Shown here: piece after piece, positions 1 to 6,850 of the stretch
Layout: every line of letters begins with the position of its first letter
Position numbering within the stretch: the first letter of the stretch is position 1
NCBI GenBank assembly: GCA_945903465.1
Contig: CAMDOF010000056.1
Location: 1 to 40,713, forward strand
Reading direction: 5' to 3'
Length of the DNA stretch: 40,713 nucleotides
Source: Opitutus sp. GAS368
GTDB taxonomy: Bacteria > Verrucomicrobiota > Verrucomicrobiia > Opitutales > Opitutaceae
The notes under the pieces: model-generated
What the model saw: the letters and a program-made list of their open reading frames with translations, nothing else
Databases searched by the model: none
What the model was told of the DNA's origin: nothing
Made by a program: the position numbers and the translations under genes

Positions 1-25
1 TCGGGTCGCGCCAGATCTTTAGCTC

Positions 26-120
26 TTGACCGAGGAGCTGGGCCATTCGCACCTCGAGACTACGGTGAAACTGCGAAATCCACCCGCGCTGGCCCTCAAG
101 CATCGGCTGGTCGTCAATAT
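26..120 (+). pseudogene. possible tyrosine-recombinase C-terminal remnant
   Basis: A short plus-strand reading contains LGHSHLETTVK, which resembles the LGH-x(3-4)-TT block near the catalytic His/Tyr of tyrosine recombinases and integron integrases (usual form ELLGHxxxxTTxxYTH). An in-frame stop lies just upstream and the Tyr-Thr-His that should follow is replaced by unrelated residues. At best this is a decayed fragment of a gene extending beyond the left edge. The match is short and could be chance. The rest of 1-293 shows no gene. Confidence 0.22.
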
Positions 121-293
121 GAGCGTAACTGATGAAAACATCGTTCATACAAAATGGGGCGGGGATAGAGAAAGACTGAAGAGAAAACGTTGTTCCGCGG
201 CAACCGACTGCCGCGCCATTGTCAATTTTGTCGCCGCTACCGTGGGCCGCGAAGATTCTTTCAGCACAGGCACGCTCGCCGAGGCTACACGTT

Positions 294-2165
294 TCATTTA
301 ATGACGCGTCCTCCAAAGCTCTTTAAACAATCATTCACATCTCTGCCTTTAGAATCCTTTGAGCTCATATTCGCGCCATTCTCCCTAAGTACGGTCAAGA
401 GCTTAAAGTAATTGTCAGAGATTTTATTGTTTTTTAGCCCAACTTTAATCGCGGCGACATGAGCAGGCGTATGCCCATATTTATCCGCAAGATTAGGGTC
501 TGCGCCGGCCGCCAATAGCAGCCGGACATCCTCGATGTTGCCGATCCGGGCGGCATTGAATAAGGGAGTTCTCTGCATGTTATCGAGCGGATTGACATGC
601 GTGAAGTGAGGTATCAGTTTCGCGACGGGATTGTAATCTCTGACATCTTTCCGCAAGTCCGCGGCTAAATGCAACGCGGTCCTTCCGTAAGAATCGGTCA
701 CATAGTCAATTTTGCCAACGGCATCAAAAACCGTGGGTACTTGAGCGAGACTCGCCTCGTTTAAATACTGTTTTCCCTGTATCAGGCCATGCTCGCGAAA
801 TGCGGCTCCGACTACATAAGCAGCGAAAAGTCCAAACAAGACAGGCCGCCAAGTGTATTTTAAGAGGGAAAAGGTACTGATATGATCATGATCCTCGCTT
901 TGACCGCGCACTTTCCTTTGACCCATGAAATAATCACCCAAAAAAGTGTATCGCACAAAAGTATTGTAACTCCACCATAGTATATAAAAGCTGGCCACTA
1001 TAATGATGTAGGCCTTGGTGAGCGAATTAATGATGTCCAACTTGGCCAACAATAACGAAAGGCTGAATGTTAAAACCACATGGATATAAAATATCCAGTA
1101 GGAAGATTCTGAAAGATACTTGACTGCAGGATTTGACTTTCGAATGAAACGTTCGGCCAAGCCAATAAAACCAAGGCTAAGTAACCAAATCGCGCAGGCT
1201 CGCATGAGAACAACGGCCGCTTTTAGAACTCCGCCCTCCAAGATTGCTTCTGTCACCCAATGGAAACCGACTACTTGAAGATTCAAAAGATCGTGCACCG
1301 CGCTTGCGTTAACACCAACCAACGGCGTGAGCAGCATGGTAAAGGGCACTAAAATAATACCCAGAGACAGGTTGATAAAACAGCTTTTCTGGAAAGATTC
1401 AATAATCGCAGAACTTCGATACAATCCAACCCCAAAAAAATAAAACACCAGATAGTAACCAAGATTATTCCAATCAAAATTCAGATGATTAGGCGGGAGG
1501 CTTGGACTGCTCAGTGAATAATGAATAGGAAAACAAAGTAGACCAAGCCAAATGGCCGCAAGTGGCTTTTGTGCAATGCTCCTTAGCCAATCACCAAGGA
1601 TCGATAAAAAAGAAGACGGCAGCAACCAACGCAGAGCGACATGCGCCGTATACATCAGTAGCATAAAATAAATAAACCAGTAATGCCAAAAACCTATAAA
1701 GTCACGATGGTATTGCTCTGAAAATAACCCGTACAGCACTGAACTCTTGAGGCATTCCATGAAAGATTGATCCATGAGCATCCGTCTCAGGTTCGAAGGC
1801 TGGCCGCTAGCGGAGATGACTAAATCGAAGAGCGGTACTAAAAATATAAGAGCGAAAACGAATGGGATAAGTATTCGCTTGGTTCTATCTTTTAAAAACA
1901 ATGACAGACCCTTTCGTTCGATTACCATTTGGGCGAAAAAGCCTGCCAATAAAAAAAACAGCTGCATGCGGAAGAGATGAATAAATTCAAAAATCATCTT
2001 ATTGAATGGGTCGGTCACGTGTTCCCCCCTCATCCAGAAACCTTGGCCATCCATAAAAAATACGGACACATGAATCACCAGTCCCAGTAGCATCGCCACT
2101 GATCGTACAATATCTAACCCATAGTACCTCTGGGTTTTATTAAAAGAAACCGAATTATTTATCAT
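294..2165 (-). CDS. membrane acyltransferase-3 (OpgC-like) fused to C-terminal ankyrin repeats
   Basis: 623 aa. The first ~440 residues are a multi-span membrane domain with the acyltransferase-3 opening (YGLDIVRSVAMLLGLVIHV, then HLFRMQLFFLLAGFF, then RTKRILIPFVFALIF), most like OpgC/MdoC proteins that transfer acyl groups such as succinyl onto glycans. A last hydrophobic segment (YTWRPVLFGLFAAYVVGAAF) precedes about 160 residues with ankyrin repeats: GRTALHLAADL, then QRTPLFNAARIGNIEDVRLL with LLAAGADPNLADKYGHTPAHVAA, then a weaker repeat with ENGANMSSKDSKG. The fused ankyrin tail is unusual for this family; whether it faces the cytoplasm or periplasm depends on the number of spans. Base composition is clearly AT-richer than the receptor genes: the 60-base row from 1381 has 22 G+C, against 35 in the row from 13321. 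With the island scar to the right this suggests horizontal transfer. The acyl substrate cannot be told from sequence. The start is the ATG at 2165; no strong ribosome-binding site is visible. Confidence 0.85.
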   Translation of the reverse strand: MINNSVSFNKTQRYYGLDIVRSVAMLLGLVIHVSVFFMDGQGFWMRGEHVTDPFNKMIFEFIHLFRMQLFFLLAGFFAQMVIERKGLSLFLKDRTKRILIPFVFALIFLVPLFDLVISASGQPSNLRRMLMDQSFMECLKSSVLYGLFSEQYHRDFIGFWHYWFIYFMLLMYTAHVALRWLLPSSFLSILGDWLRSIAQKPLAAIWLGLLCFPIHYSLSSPSLPPNHLNFDWNNLGYYLVFYFFGVGLYRSSAIIESFQKSCFINLSLGIILVPFTMLLTPLVGVNASAVHDLLNLQVVGFHWVTEAILEGGVLKAAVVLMRACAIWLLSLGFIGLAERFIRKSNPAVKYLSESSYWIFYIHVVLTFSLSLLLAKLDIINSLTKAYIIIVASFYILWWSYNTFVRYTFLGDYFMGQRKVRGQSEDHDHISTFSLLKYTWRPVLFGLFAAYVVGAAFREHGLIQGKQYLNEASLAQVPTVFDAVGKIDYVTDSYGRTALHLAADLRKDVRDYNPVAKLIPHFTHVNPLDNMQRTPLFNAARIGNIEDVRLLLAAGADPNLADKYGHTPAHVAAIKVGLKNNKISDNYFKLLTVLRENGANMSSKDSKGRDVNDCLKSFGGRVIK

Positions 2166-2435
2166 TTTAATTGATTTTAAATTAGCCAGTCCGAGAAACC
2201 TTTTTTGTAAAATGTTTGAAGAAACGGATCAGCAATTTTGGGGATGAAGTAAAACTTGGCGGGGGGGGGCCGAGCGTTGTTAAAAGCGCTGGGGGTGGAC
2301 GGCTTGCAGATTGGTTACAGCGTTTAGTGGATAAGCAAGGGTTAAGAAGGACGGGCAGACAAATGAGCTTCTTCATGAGAAGTTCGGCGCGACGATCCGA
2401 CTGCCAGAGAGCGGGATTAATCGCCTGGGCTTGAG

Positions 2436-2789
2436 GTGGGCAGAAAGTGCGGCTTGAGGTTCAACGAAGTCATGGGCCCGATCGGCTCGGCGAGACACGG
2501 GCGAAATGCCTCTTGGCGTCAGAAACTGGAGCGTAGGCGTGCGCGTAGGCTGGCGCGTCTTGATGTCCTCTTGAAGAAGGGCCCTGGGTTGGACGAGGTG
2601 ATCGAGGGATCCGCCTGAGCCGGCTGGCCGCACGACGCTCTGCTCGATGAGCTGGAAAAGCTGCACCTGTGTTCGTGGGAACTGGCGGAGGATGCCGAGA
2701 GGATTTACCTCCAGTTGTCCGAGTCATCCTTGGTCGACCCTGGCAAGCGCGGAGCGAGGTGCTGGCCAACGGCGGCCGTACCATTTTAG
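2436..2789 (+). pseudogene. unrecognised broken coding frame with an internal stop
   Basis: One frame reads as a basic, helical protein (WRQKLERRRARRLARLDVLL, then KKGPGLDEVIEGSA), hits a TGA at 2616-2618, and continues in the same frame with protein-like composition (HDALLDELEKLHLCSWELAE, then DAERIYLQLSESS) until a TAG at 2787. The strong helical pattern on both sides of the stop suggests an inactivated gene rather than noise. I do not recognise the family. It lies between the AT-rich acyltransferase gene and an integrase remnant, so it is probably cargo of a decayed island. The rest of 2166-2435 holds a nine-G run near 2262 and no gene. Confidence 0.35.
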
Positions 2790-2987
2790 TTCGCCAGGCA
2801 TGTCGCCGACAGGCCGGCGGGCGCAAGGGCCGCTGTGGGGGCGAAGGCCAGGGACCGCGACGCCATGGAGGTCGAGTTCGCCTAAACAACGTGTCCCAGT
2901 TGTCCGGATTCAGCAAAAAGCCTGACCTCCAGTATTTCTTGAAACAGATCGGAGGCACCGACTGCGTGCACGAGCCCAAGCTGGCTC

Positions 2988-3170
2988 CTACCCAAGACAT
3001 CCTCGATGACTCGCGGACTGGGCGGCCTTCGCTTCAAGGGCAGCCAATTCCGCTCCGGCCTCTTCGCGAGATTTGAAGTGCTTACGGAGACGGAGGCCGT
3101 GGAGCCAACCCGAGATTCTCCAAGAAATGACGCCGTTGCGGTTTTCAAACCGGGTAACGTCGAATGAGCT
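2988..3170 (-). pseudogene. N-terminal remnant of a tyrosine recombinase/integrase
   Basis: On the minus strand about 60 residues read SSFDVTRFENRNGVISWRIS, GWLHGLRLRKHFKSREEAGA and ELAALEAKAAQ. This is the typical opening of verrucomicrobial-type tyrosine recombinases: a small beta-sheet domain with N-G-V-x-S-W-R and H-G-x-R-x-R-K-x-F-x-[ST]-R-E-E-A. No start codon is left in frame, the frame then changes (CLG stop near 2988), and no catalytic R-H-R-Y region follows. The family assignment rests on this motif from memory of the family, not on a search. It sits about 70 bp from a tRNA-Ser 3' fragment, the arrangement expected of an integrase at the end of an integrated island. Confidence 0.5.
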
Positions 3171-3181
3171 GTCGGGCCTAT

Positions 3182-3208
3182 TAGGTTGCCACGTCACCTG
3201 GCAACCTA
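3182..3208. repeat. perfect 9-bp inverted repeat
   Basis: TAGGTTGCC (3182-3190), a 9-nt spacer, then GGCAACCTA (3200-3208). The arms match perfectly. It lies between the integrase remnant and the tRNA fragment. No T-run follows on either strand, so it is not an obvious terminator; an integrase arm-binding or regulatory site is possible. Confidence 0.6.
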
Positions 3209-3240
3209 GATGACGATTTTTGCTCCTGAAATGAGAAAAC

Positions 3241-3268
3241 TGGCGGAGAGGGCGGGAATCGAACCGTC
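3241..3268 (-). pseudogene. 3' fragment of a tRNA-Ser-like gene (attachment-site scar)
   Basis: Read on the minus strand this is a T arm followed by CCTCTCC, the discriminator G and CCA. The B-box GGTTCGATTCC matches the GGTTCGANTCC consensus, and CCTCTCC would pair with the GGAGAGG start usual for serine tRNAs. No GGAGAGG or anticodon arm is found upstream (to 3340), and the T stem GACGG/CCCGC has two mismatched pairs. It is therefore a non-functional 3' fragment, as left when an island integrates into a tRNA 3' end. The integrase remnant next door supports this. Confidence 0.6.
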
Positions 3269-3280
3269 GCTCGTTCTTGG

Positions 3281-3406
3281 ATGGCGATCGACTACGATTC
3301 TCTTTTTGAGACTTTACTGGAGCGTAAAAAGCTCTCGGAGTGGAGGCTCGCTCAATACGCTCGCAGCCCCGCCGCAAAATCGGATTTTAGCCGTGTTGGC
3401 AAGTAA
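3281..3406 (+). pseudogene. 41-codon orphan reading frame, probably the start of a lost gene
   Basis: ATG at 3281 opens MAIDYDSLFETLLERKKLSE then WRLAQYARS, after which the composition becomes nondescript and a stop comes at 3404-3406. The first 29 residues look like a genuine amphipathic protein N-terminus, but I do not recognise the family. No ribosome-binding site is visible. The change in character coincides with the AAAATCGGATTTT element at 3376, which also occurs before TBDR4, so this may be an old 5' end truncated by a rearrangement that brought in TBDR1. Confidence 0.25.
3376..3388. promoter_or_regulatory. AAAATC-G-GATTTT dyad upstream of TBDR1
   Basis: A perfect 6-bp dyad with a one-base centre, 34 bp before the TBDR1 start. 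It lies in a 29-base stretch (3367-3395) matching 26 of 29 bases of 14135-14163 before TBDR4, where the dyad itself is identical. This could be an operator shared by two receptor genes or part of a duplicated upstream segment. Confidence 0.35.
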
Positions 3407-3422
3407 CCACCCCATAGTGCTC

Positions 3423-6400
3423 ATGAACGTTTTACGAATGCTGTTTCGCGGGAATAAATTTCCTGCGCTCACACCCGCTTCCTTCCTGAGCCGTTTGCGG
3501 TTGCGCTTAGCCACCGGATCAGCCTGCTGCGCCCTTCTGGTCTTCGCCTTGCCGGCCACCGCCGCCGAGCCCGGATTGATCTCCGGCACCGTGAGCAATG
3601 TCGCCACGGGCAATCTCCTCGAGGGCGCCAGGGTGATCCTGCCCCAACTGAGCCACTCCGTCTTCACCGACGCGACCGGCCGCTACGTGCTGGCGGAGAT
3701 TCCGGCGGGCGTGTACACCCTTGAGGTCAGCTACATCGGACTCGATGCGGTCCGCGCTCCGGTGACGGTCGAGGCCGGCGGGCGCGTCCAGCGGAATTTC
3801 GATCTCACGACGGCGATTTACAAAATGGAGGCGTTCAGGGTCGCCGGGGAGCGTGAGGGCGACGCCGCCGCGATCACGCAGCAACGCAACGCCGAAAACA
3901 TGAAGAATATCGTGGCGATGGATTCCTTCGGCAACCTGCCCAATATGAGCGCGGGCGAAGTCGTGATGCGATTGCCGGGCGTCGCCGGCAGCCCGACCGA
4001 TGAAGGGCTGGCGTATTGGTTCAACATCCGGGGCATGGACCCGCAGCTCAACTCCGTGACGATCGACGGCGGTGTTCTGCCCAGCGTGAATGTGAACCGC
4101 ACCTTCCAATTGCAAAGCATCACGGGCACAATGTTCGAGGCTTTGGAACTTACCAAGGGGCACCGGCCCGACACGGGCGCCGCTTCGCTCGGGGGCACGA
4201 TCAACCTGAAGACCCGCTCGCCGCTGACCATGCGGGAAAAGCGGCGAACCACCTACAGCCTGACGTCGCGGATCGCGCCGGCGTTTTTCGAGCAAATGCC
4301 ACTGCGCGAACAGCACCGGGCGCATCCGTTGGTGAGCCTCGCCCACCAGGAGGTGTTCGACGTCTTTGGCGGCACGCGCAACCTCGCGGTCTCGCTCAAT
4401 CTTTTCTACAGCGAAAACGCGGTCGGTGGCGCCAGCACCACGCTCGATTACCAGAACACGCTCGCGCCCACCGCCTATGTCTGGGACTTCCGCCAGTGGG
4501 ACAACATCAACAACCGGAAGCAGACGAGCGTCAACCTGCGGACCGATTACCAGTGGTCGCCGACGACGCGCTTTTCGGTGACGCTGCTCGGCAACGACAA
4601 TTTCGAGCGGCACCGGCGGCGGATGGAGGCGCGCGCCTTTTCGGGCAATGCCAACACCGTCCCCAACGCGACCACGACCGGAGTAGTGCCCGGCCAGTTC
4701 ACCGACAAGATCACCGTCGTCCGCCCGGTGGCGGCGTCGACCATCGACATCCTGATGGATGGCCCGCTCAACTTCTACGTGCGGACGCGCCAGGTGGATT
4801 TCACCGGCGAGCACGAATACCGCCGCTGGCAGATCGATTACGCGGGCGGCAAGGGCTACACCAACCTTAACAACGGGCAGGGTAAGGCGGGGCAGCTCAC
4901 GATGAGGCTGGCGGGTGCGGGCTGGATCCTCGATCGGACCGGGTCAGAGGTGTTTCCGCGTTTACTGAAAAACGGCGGGCCCGATTTTCTCAATCCCGAC
5001 AATTACCGGCCGACGGCCAACGGGCTCACGAACACCAACAACCAGGCGGATCAGTCCGTGAAGCAGTTCCGTTTCAACACGCGCTATGCGGCGCCGCTGG
5101 CCACGCCGCTGTTTCTCAAGGTCGGCGGGGCGTGGCTCGAGCAGGGCCTGGACAGTTGGGGTAAGGACAACCATCGCTGGTCCTATATCGGCGGTGGTCC
5201 GCTCGCCCCGGATCCCAACCTGCTTGGGTATTACGCGCGAGAAACCGGGCTGCGGTTGCCGCGTTGGCAGTCGCACATGTTCATGAACGAGCGCCGACCG
5301 CGCGATCCTTCGGCCTGGCGCGAGGATCTATACTACCACGAGACGCAGAAATTCACCGCCACCCGCGGCCTGACGGAGTCGACCTCGGCGGCCTACGCGA
5401 TGGCGCAGGGGAGGCTGGGCCGCGACGGATTCCCGGGAAGGACCGGCTACCTTGGCGGCGTGCGCGTCGAGGGAACGACGGTCGACAGTTGGGGTTGGGT
5501 GCGGTCGCGGGCGCTGAGCACCGCGGCGCAGCAGACGGCGGATCCGGCGGGTTCCGCCGCGCGTGATTACGCGAACAACGCCCGCGAGATCCACGGCAAA
5601 TACACCAACGCGTTTCCAAGCCTGCACGGGTATCACGACCTCACACCCAGCCTGAAACTGCGGGCCAGCTTTTCCACCAGCTACGGGCGCGCTGCGCTCA
5701 ATAATTTTTTTGTGACCGAGACGCCCGACGAGGCCAATCAGCGGCTCAGCGTCAACAATCCCGGCCTGAAACCGCAAACGGCGAAAAACTGGGACACCTC
5801 GCTCGAGTATTATTTCGAGCCGGTCGGCCAGCTCTCGTTGGGCTGGTTTCACAAGGAGATCCACGACTACATCATCGACAACCAGGAGATTCGGATCATT
5901 TCCAGCGGGGCCGACAACGGCTACGATGGCGAATATGCGGGCTGGACGGAGCGCACCTCGGTCAACGGCGGCACCGCGGTGGCCCAGGGCTGGGAGTTCA
6001 GCTACCGGCAGCAGTTCACGTTTCTGCCGGGCCTGCTCAAGGGCCTGGCTGGTTCGTTCAACTACACGTGGATCGACACGCACGGAATGTATGACGGCAC
6101 GGTCTACCTTACGCGGCACGAGGTGCCGGGCTTCATCCCCTATGCTGCGAACGCGTCGCTCTCGTGGCGTTATCGCAAATTCAGCGCGCGCATCCTCTAT
6201 AACTTCACGGGCGAACATATCACGGCCTACAACGCGACCAGCCCGGCGTTGCACCTCTATCGTTTCTCCATGAAGACCGTGAACGTAGGCGTGGGCTACC
6301 AGGTGAGCCCGACGCTCGGTTTCAGCTTCGACGTGGCCAACCTCTTCAACGAGCCGCAGGCGTTCTACCGCGGTTTCAAGAGCCGCTCCCAGCGCACGCT

Positions 6401-6446
6401 CTATAATTTTGTGACGGTCACCGCGGGCGTGAACGGCCGGTTCTGA
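3423..6446 (+). CDS. TonB-dependent receptor with carboxypeptidase-regulatory-like domain (TBDR1)
   Basis: About 1007 aa from the ATG at 3423; the frame stays open upstream to 3210 but only this start gives a signal peptide (hydrophobic ACCALLVFALPATAAEP, ending ATA-A). After the signal comes a carboxypeptidase-regulatory-like beta-sandwich (GLISGTVSNVATGNLLEGAR to about residue 110), then the plug (NLPNMSAGEVVMRLPG, FNIRGMD, SLGGTINLKTRS) and a 22-strand-type barrel ending FDVANLFNEP...VNGRF with the usual C-terminal Phe. It belongs to the TonB/Xanth-Caul-type receptors that use energy from TonB-ExbB-ExbD to import carbohydrate or other large ligands across the outer membrane. The ligand is unknown. 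Near-identical motif strings in TBDR3 mark the two as duplicates. No SusD-like partner is present. Confidence 0.9.
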   Translation: MNVLRMLFRGNKFPALTPASFLSRLRLRLATGSACCALLVFALPATAAEPGLISGTVSNVATGNLLEGARVILPQLSHSVFTDATGRYVLAEIPAGVYTLEVSYIGLDAVRAPVTVEAGGRVQRNFDLTTAIYKMEAFRVAGEREGDAAAITQQRNAENMKNIVAMDSFGNLPNMSAGEVVMRLPGVAGSPTDEGLAYWFNIRGMDPQLNSVTIDGGVLPSVNVNRTFQLQSITGTMFEALELTKGHRPDTGAASLGGTINLKTRSPLTMREKRRTTYSLTSRIAPAFFEQMPLREQHRAHPLVSLAHQEVFDVFGGTRNLAVSLNLFYSENAVGGASTTLDYQNTLAPTAYVWDFRQWDNINNRKQTSVNLRTDYQWSPTTRFSVTLLGNDNFERHRRRMEARAFSGNANTVPNATTTGVVPGQFTDKITVVRPVAASTIDILMDGPLNFYVRTRQVDFTGEHEYRRWQIDYAGGKGYTNLNNGQGKAGQLTMRLAGAGWILDRTGSEVFPRLLKNGGPDFLNPDNYRPTANGLTNTNNQADQSVKQFRFNTRYAAPLATPLFLKVGGAWLEQGLDSWGKDNHRWSYIGGGPLAPDPNLLGYYARETGLRLPRWQSHMFMNERRPRDPSAWREDLYYHETQKFTATRGLTESTSAAYAMAQGRLGRDGFPGRTGYLGGVRVEGTTVDSWGWVRSRALSTAAQQTADPAGSAARDYANNAREIHGKYTNAFPSLHGYHDLTPSLKLRASFSTSYGRAALNNFFVTETPDEANQRLSVNNPGLKPQTAKNWDTSLEYYFEPVGQLSLGWFHKEIHDYIIDNQEIRIISSGADNGYDGEYAGWTERTSVNGGTAVAQGWEFSYRQQFTFLPGLLKGLAGSFNYTWIDTHGMYDGTVYLTRHEVPGFIPYAANASLSWRYRKFSARILYNFTGEHITAYNATSPALHLYRFSMKTVNVGVGYQVSPTLGFSFDVANLFNEPQAFYRGFKSRSQRTLYNFVTVTAGVNGRF

Positions 6447-6486
6447 GCAGTTGGGCGGCAGCAAAAAAACCGCCCCCCCACCCCCC

Positions 6487-6501
6487 GCAAATCCAGTTTC
6501 C
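6487..6501 (+). repeat. leader core GCAAATCCAGTTTCC, copy 1
   Basis: Just after the TBDR1 stop, GCAAATCCAGTTTCC is followed closely by ATCAATAATTG, as in the copy upstream of TBDR3 (10749). It sits about 350 bp before the TBDR2 start and immediately before the longer leader repeat at 6522. Four related copies lie at 6758, 10749, 14113 and 14241. Confidence 0.6.
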
Positions 6502-6521
6502 TTGCAATCAATAATTGCGCC

Positions 6522-6772
6522 TTGACCCCGAGCGATCCGGAGGCCTGCCTCCGCGCATCGTCTCCCCCCCGCGATGCTTGCCCCCCAAACGGCAGGCCGC
6601 GCCTCGATTCGCACCCGCAATCCCCTTTTTCCATCCCCGGCCTTTCCTCGCCCCAAATCCCCAGCATCAACCGAACCCGCCGCCGTCTTCAAATCGACCC
6701 ATTGATCGCTAACTCATCCAAATTCCACGATGCCCCTCCCCTCAAACCCGCCCCCCTGCAAATGCTGTTTCC
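6522..6772 (+). repeat. receptor leader repeat L1, upstream of TBDR2
   Basis: About 250 bp alignable with 10501-10763 upstream of TBDR3. Shared blocks include GATCCGGAGGCCTGC, GCCGCGCCTCGATTCGCACC, GCATCAACCGAACCCGCC/ACATCAACCGAACCCGCC, CTCATCCAAATTCCAC, ATGCCCCTCCCCT and GCAAATNNNGTTTCC. This fills the 6447-6850 gap; no gene is visible. A 15-codon frame at 6730-6777 begins MPLP and aligns with the in-frame extension upstream of TBDR3. Function is unknown: a long 5' leader, a promoter region or simply a duplicated segment. Confidence 0.7.
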
Positions 6773-6850
6773 GATGAGCAAAATGGATCGCGCAACGCTC
6801 ACCTTTCAACTGGATCGATGCATCTCAGCCCCTTTCCTTTCCCCCGCCTC

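Noticed and set aside
3241..3340. Complete tRNA-Ser gene
   Set aside because: Only the T arm, acceptor 3' strand and CCA are present; no GGAGAGG 5' end or anticodon arm, and the T stem has two mismatches.
3519..4814. Long open frame on the minus strand inside TBDR1 (others at 5328-6692, 6995-8326, 8558-9874, 16100-17344, 18839-20287, 20759-22099)
   Set aside because: These are antisense shadows of receptor genes in GC-rich DNA: Arg/Ala/Gly/Val/Asp/His-rich composition, no domain, and they recur opposite each receptor.
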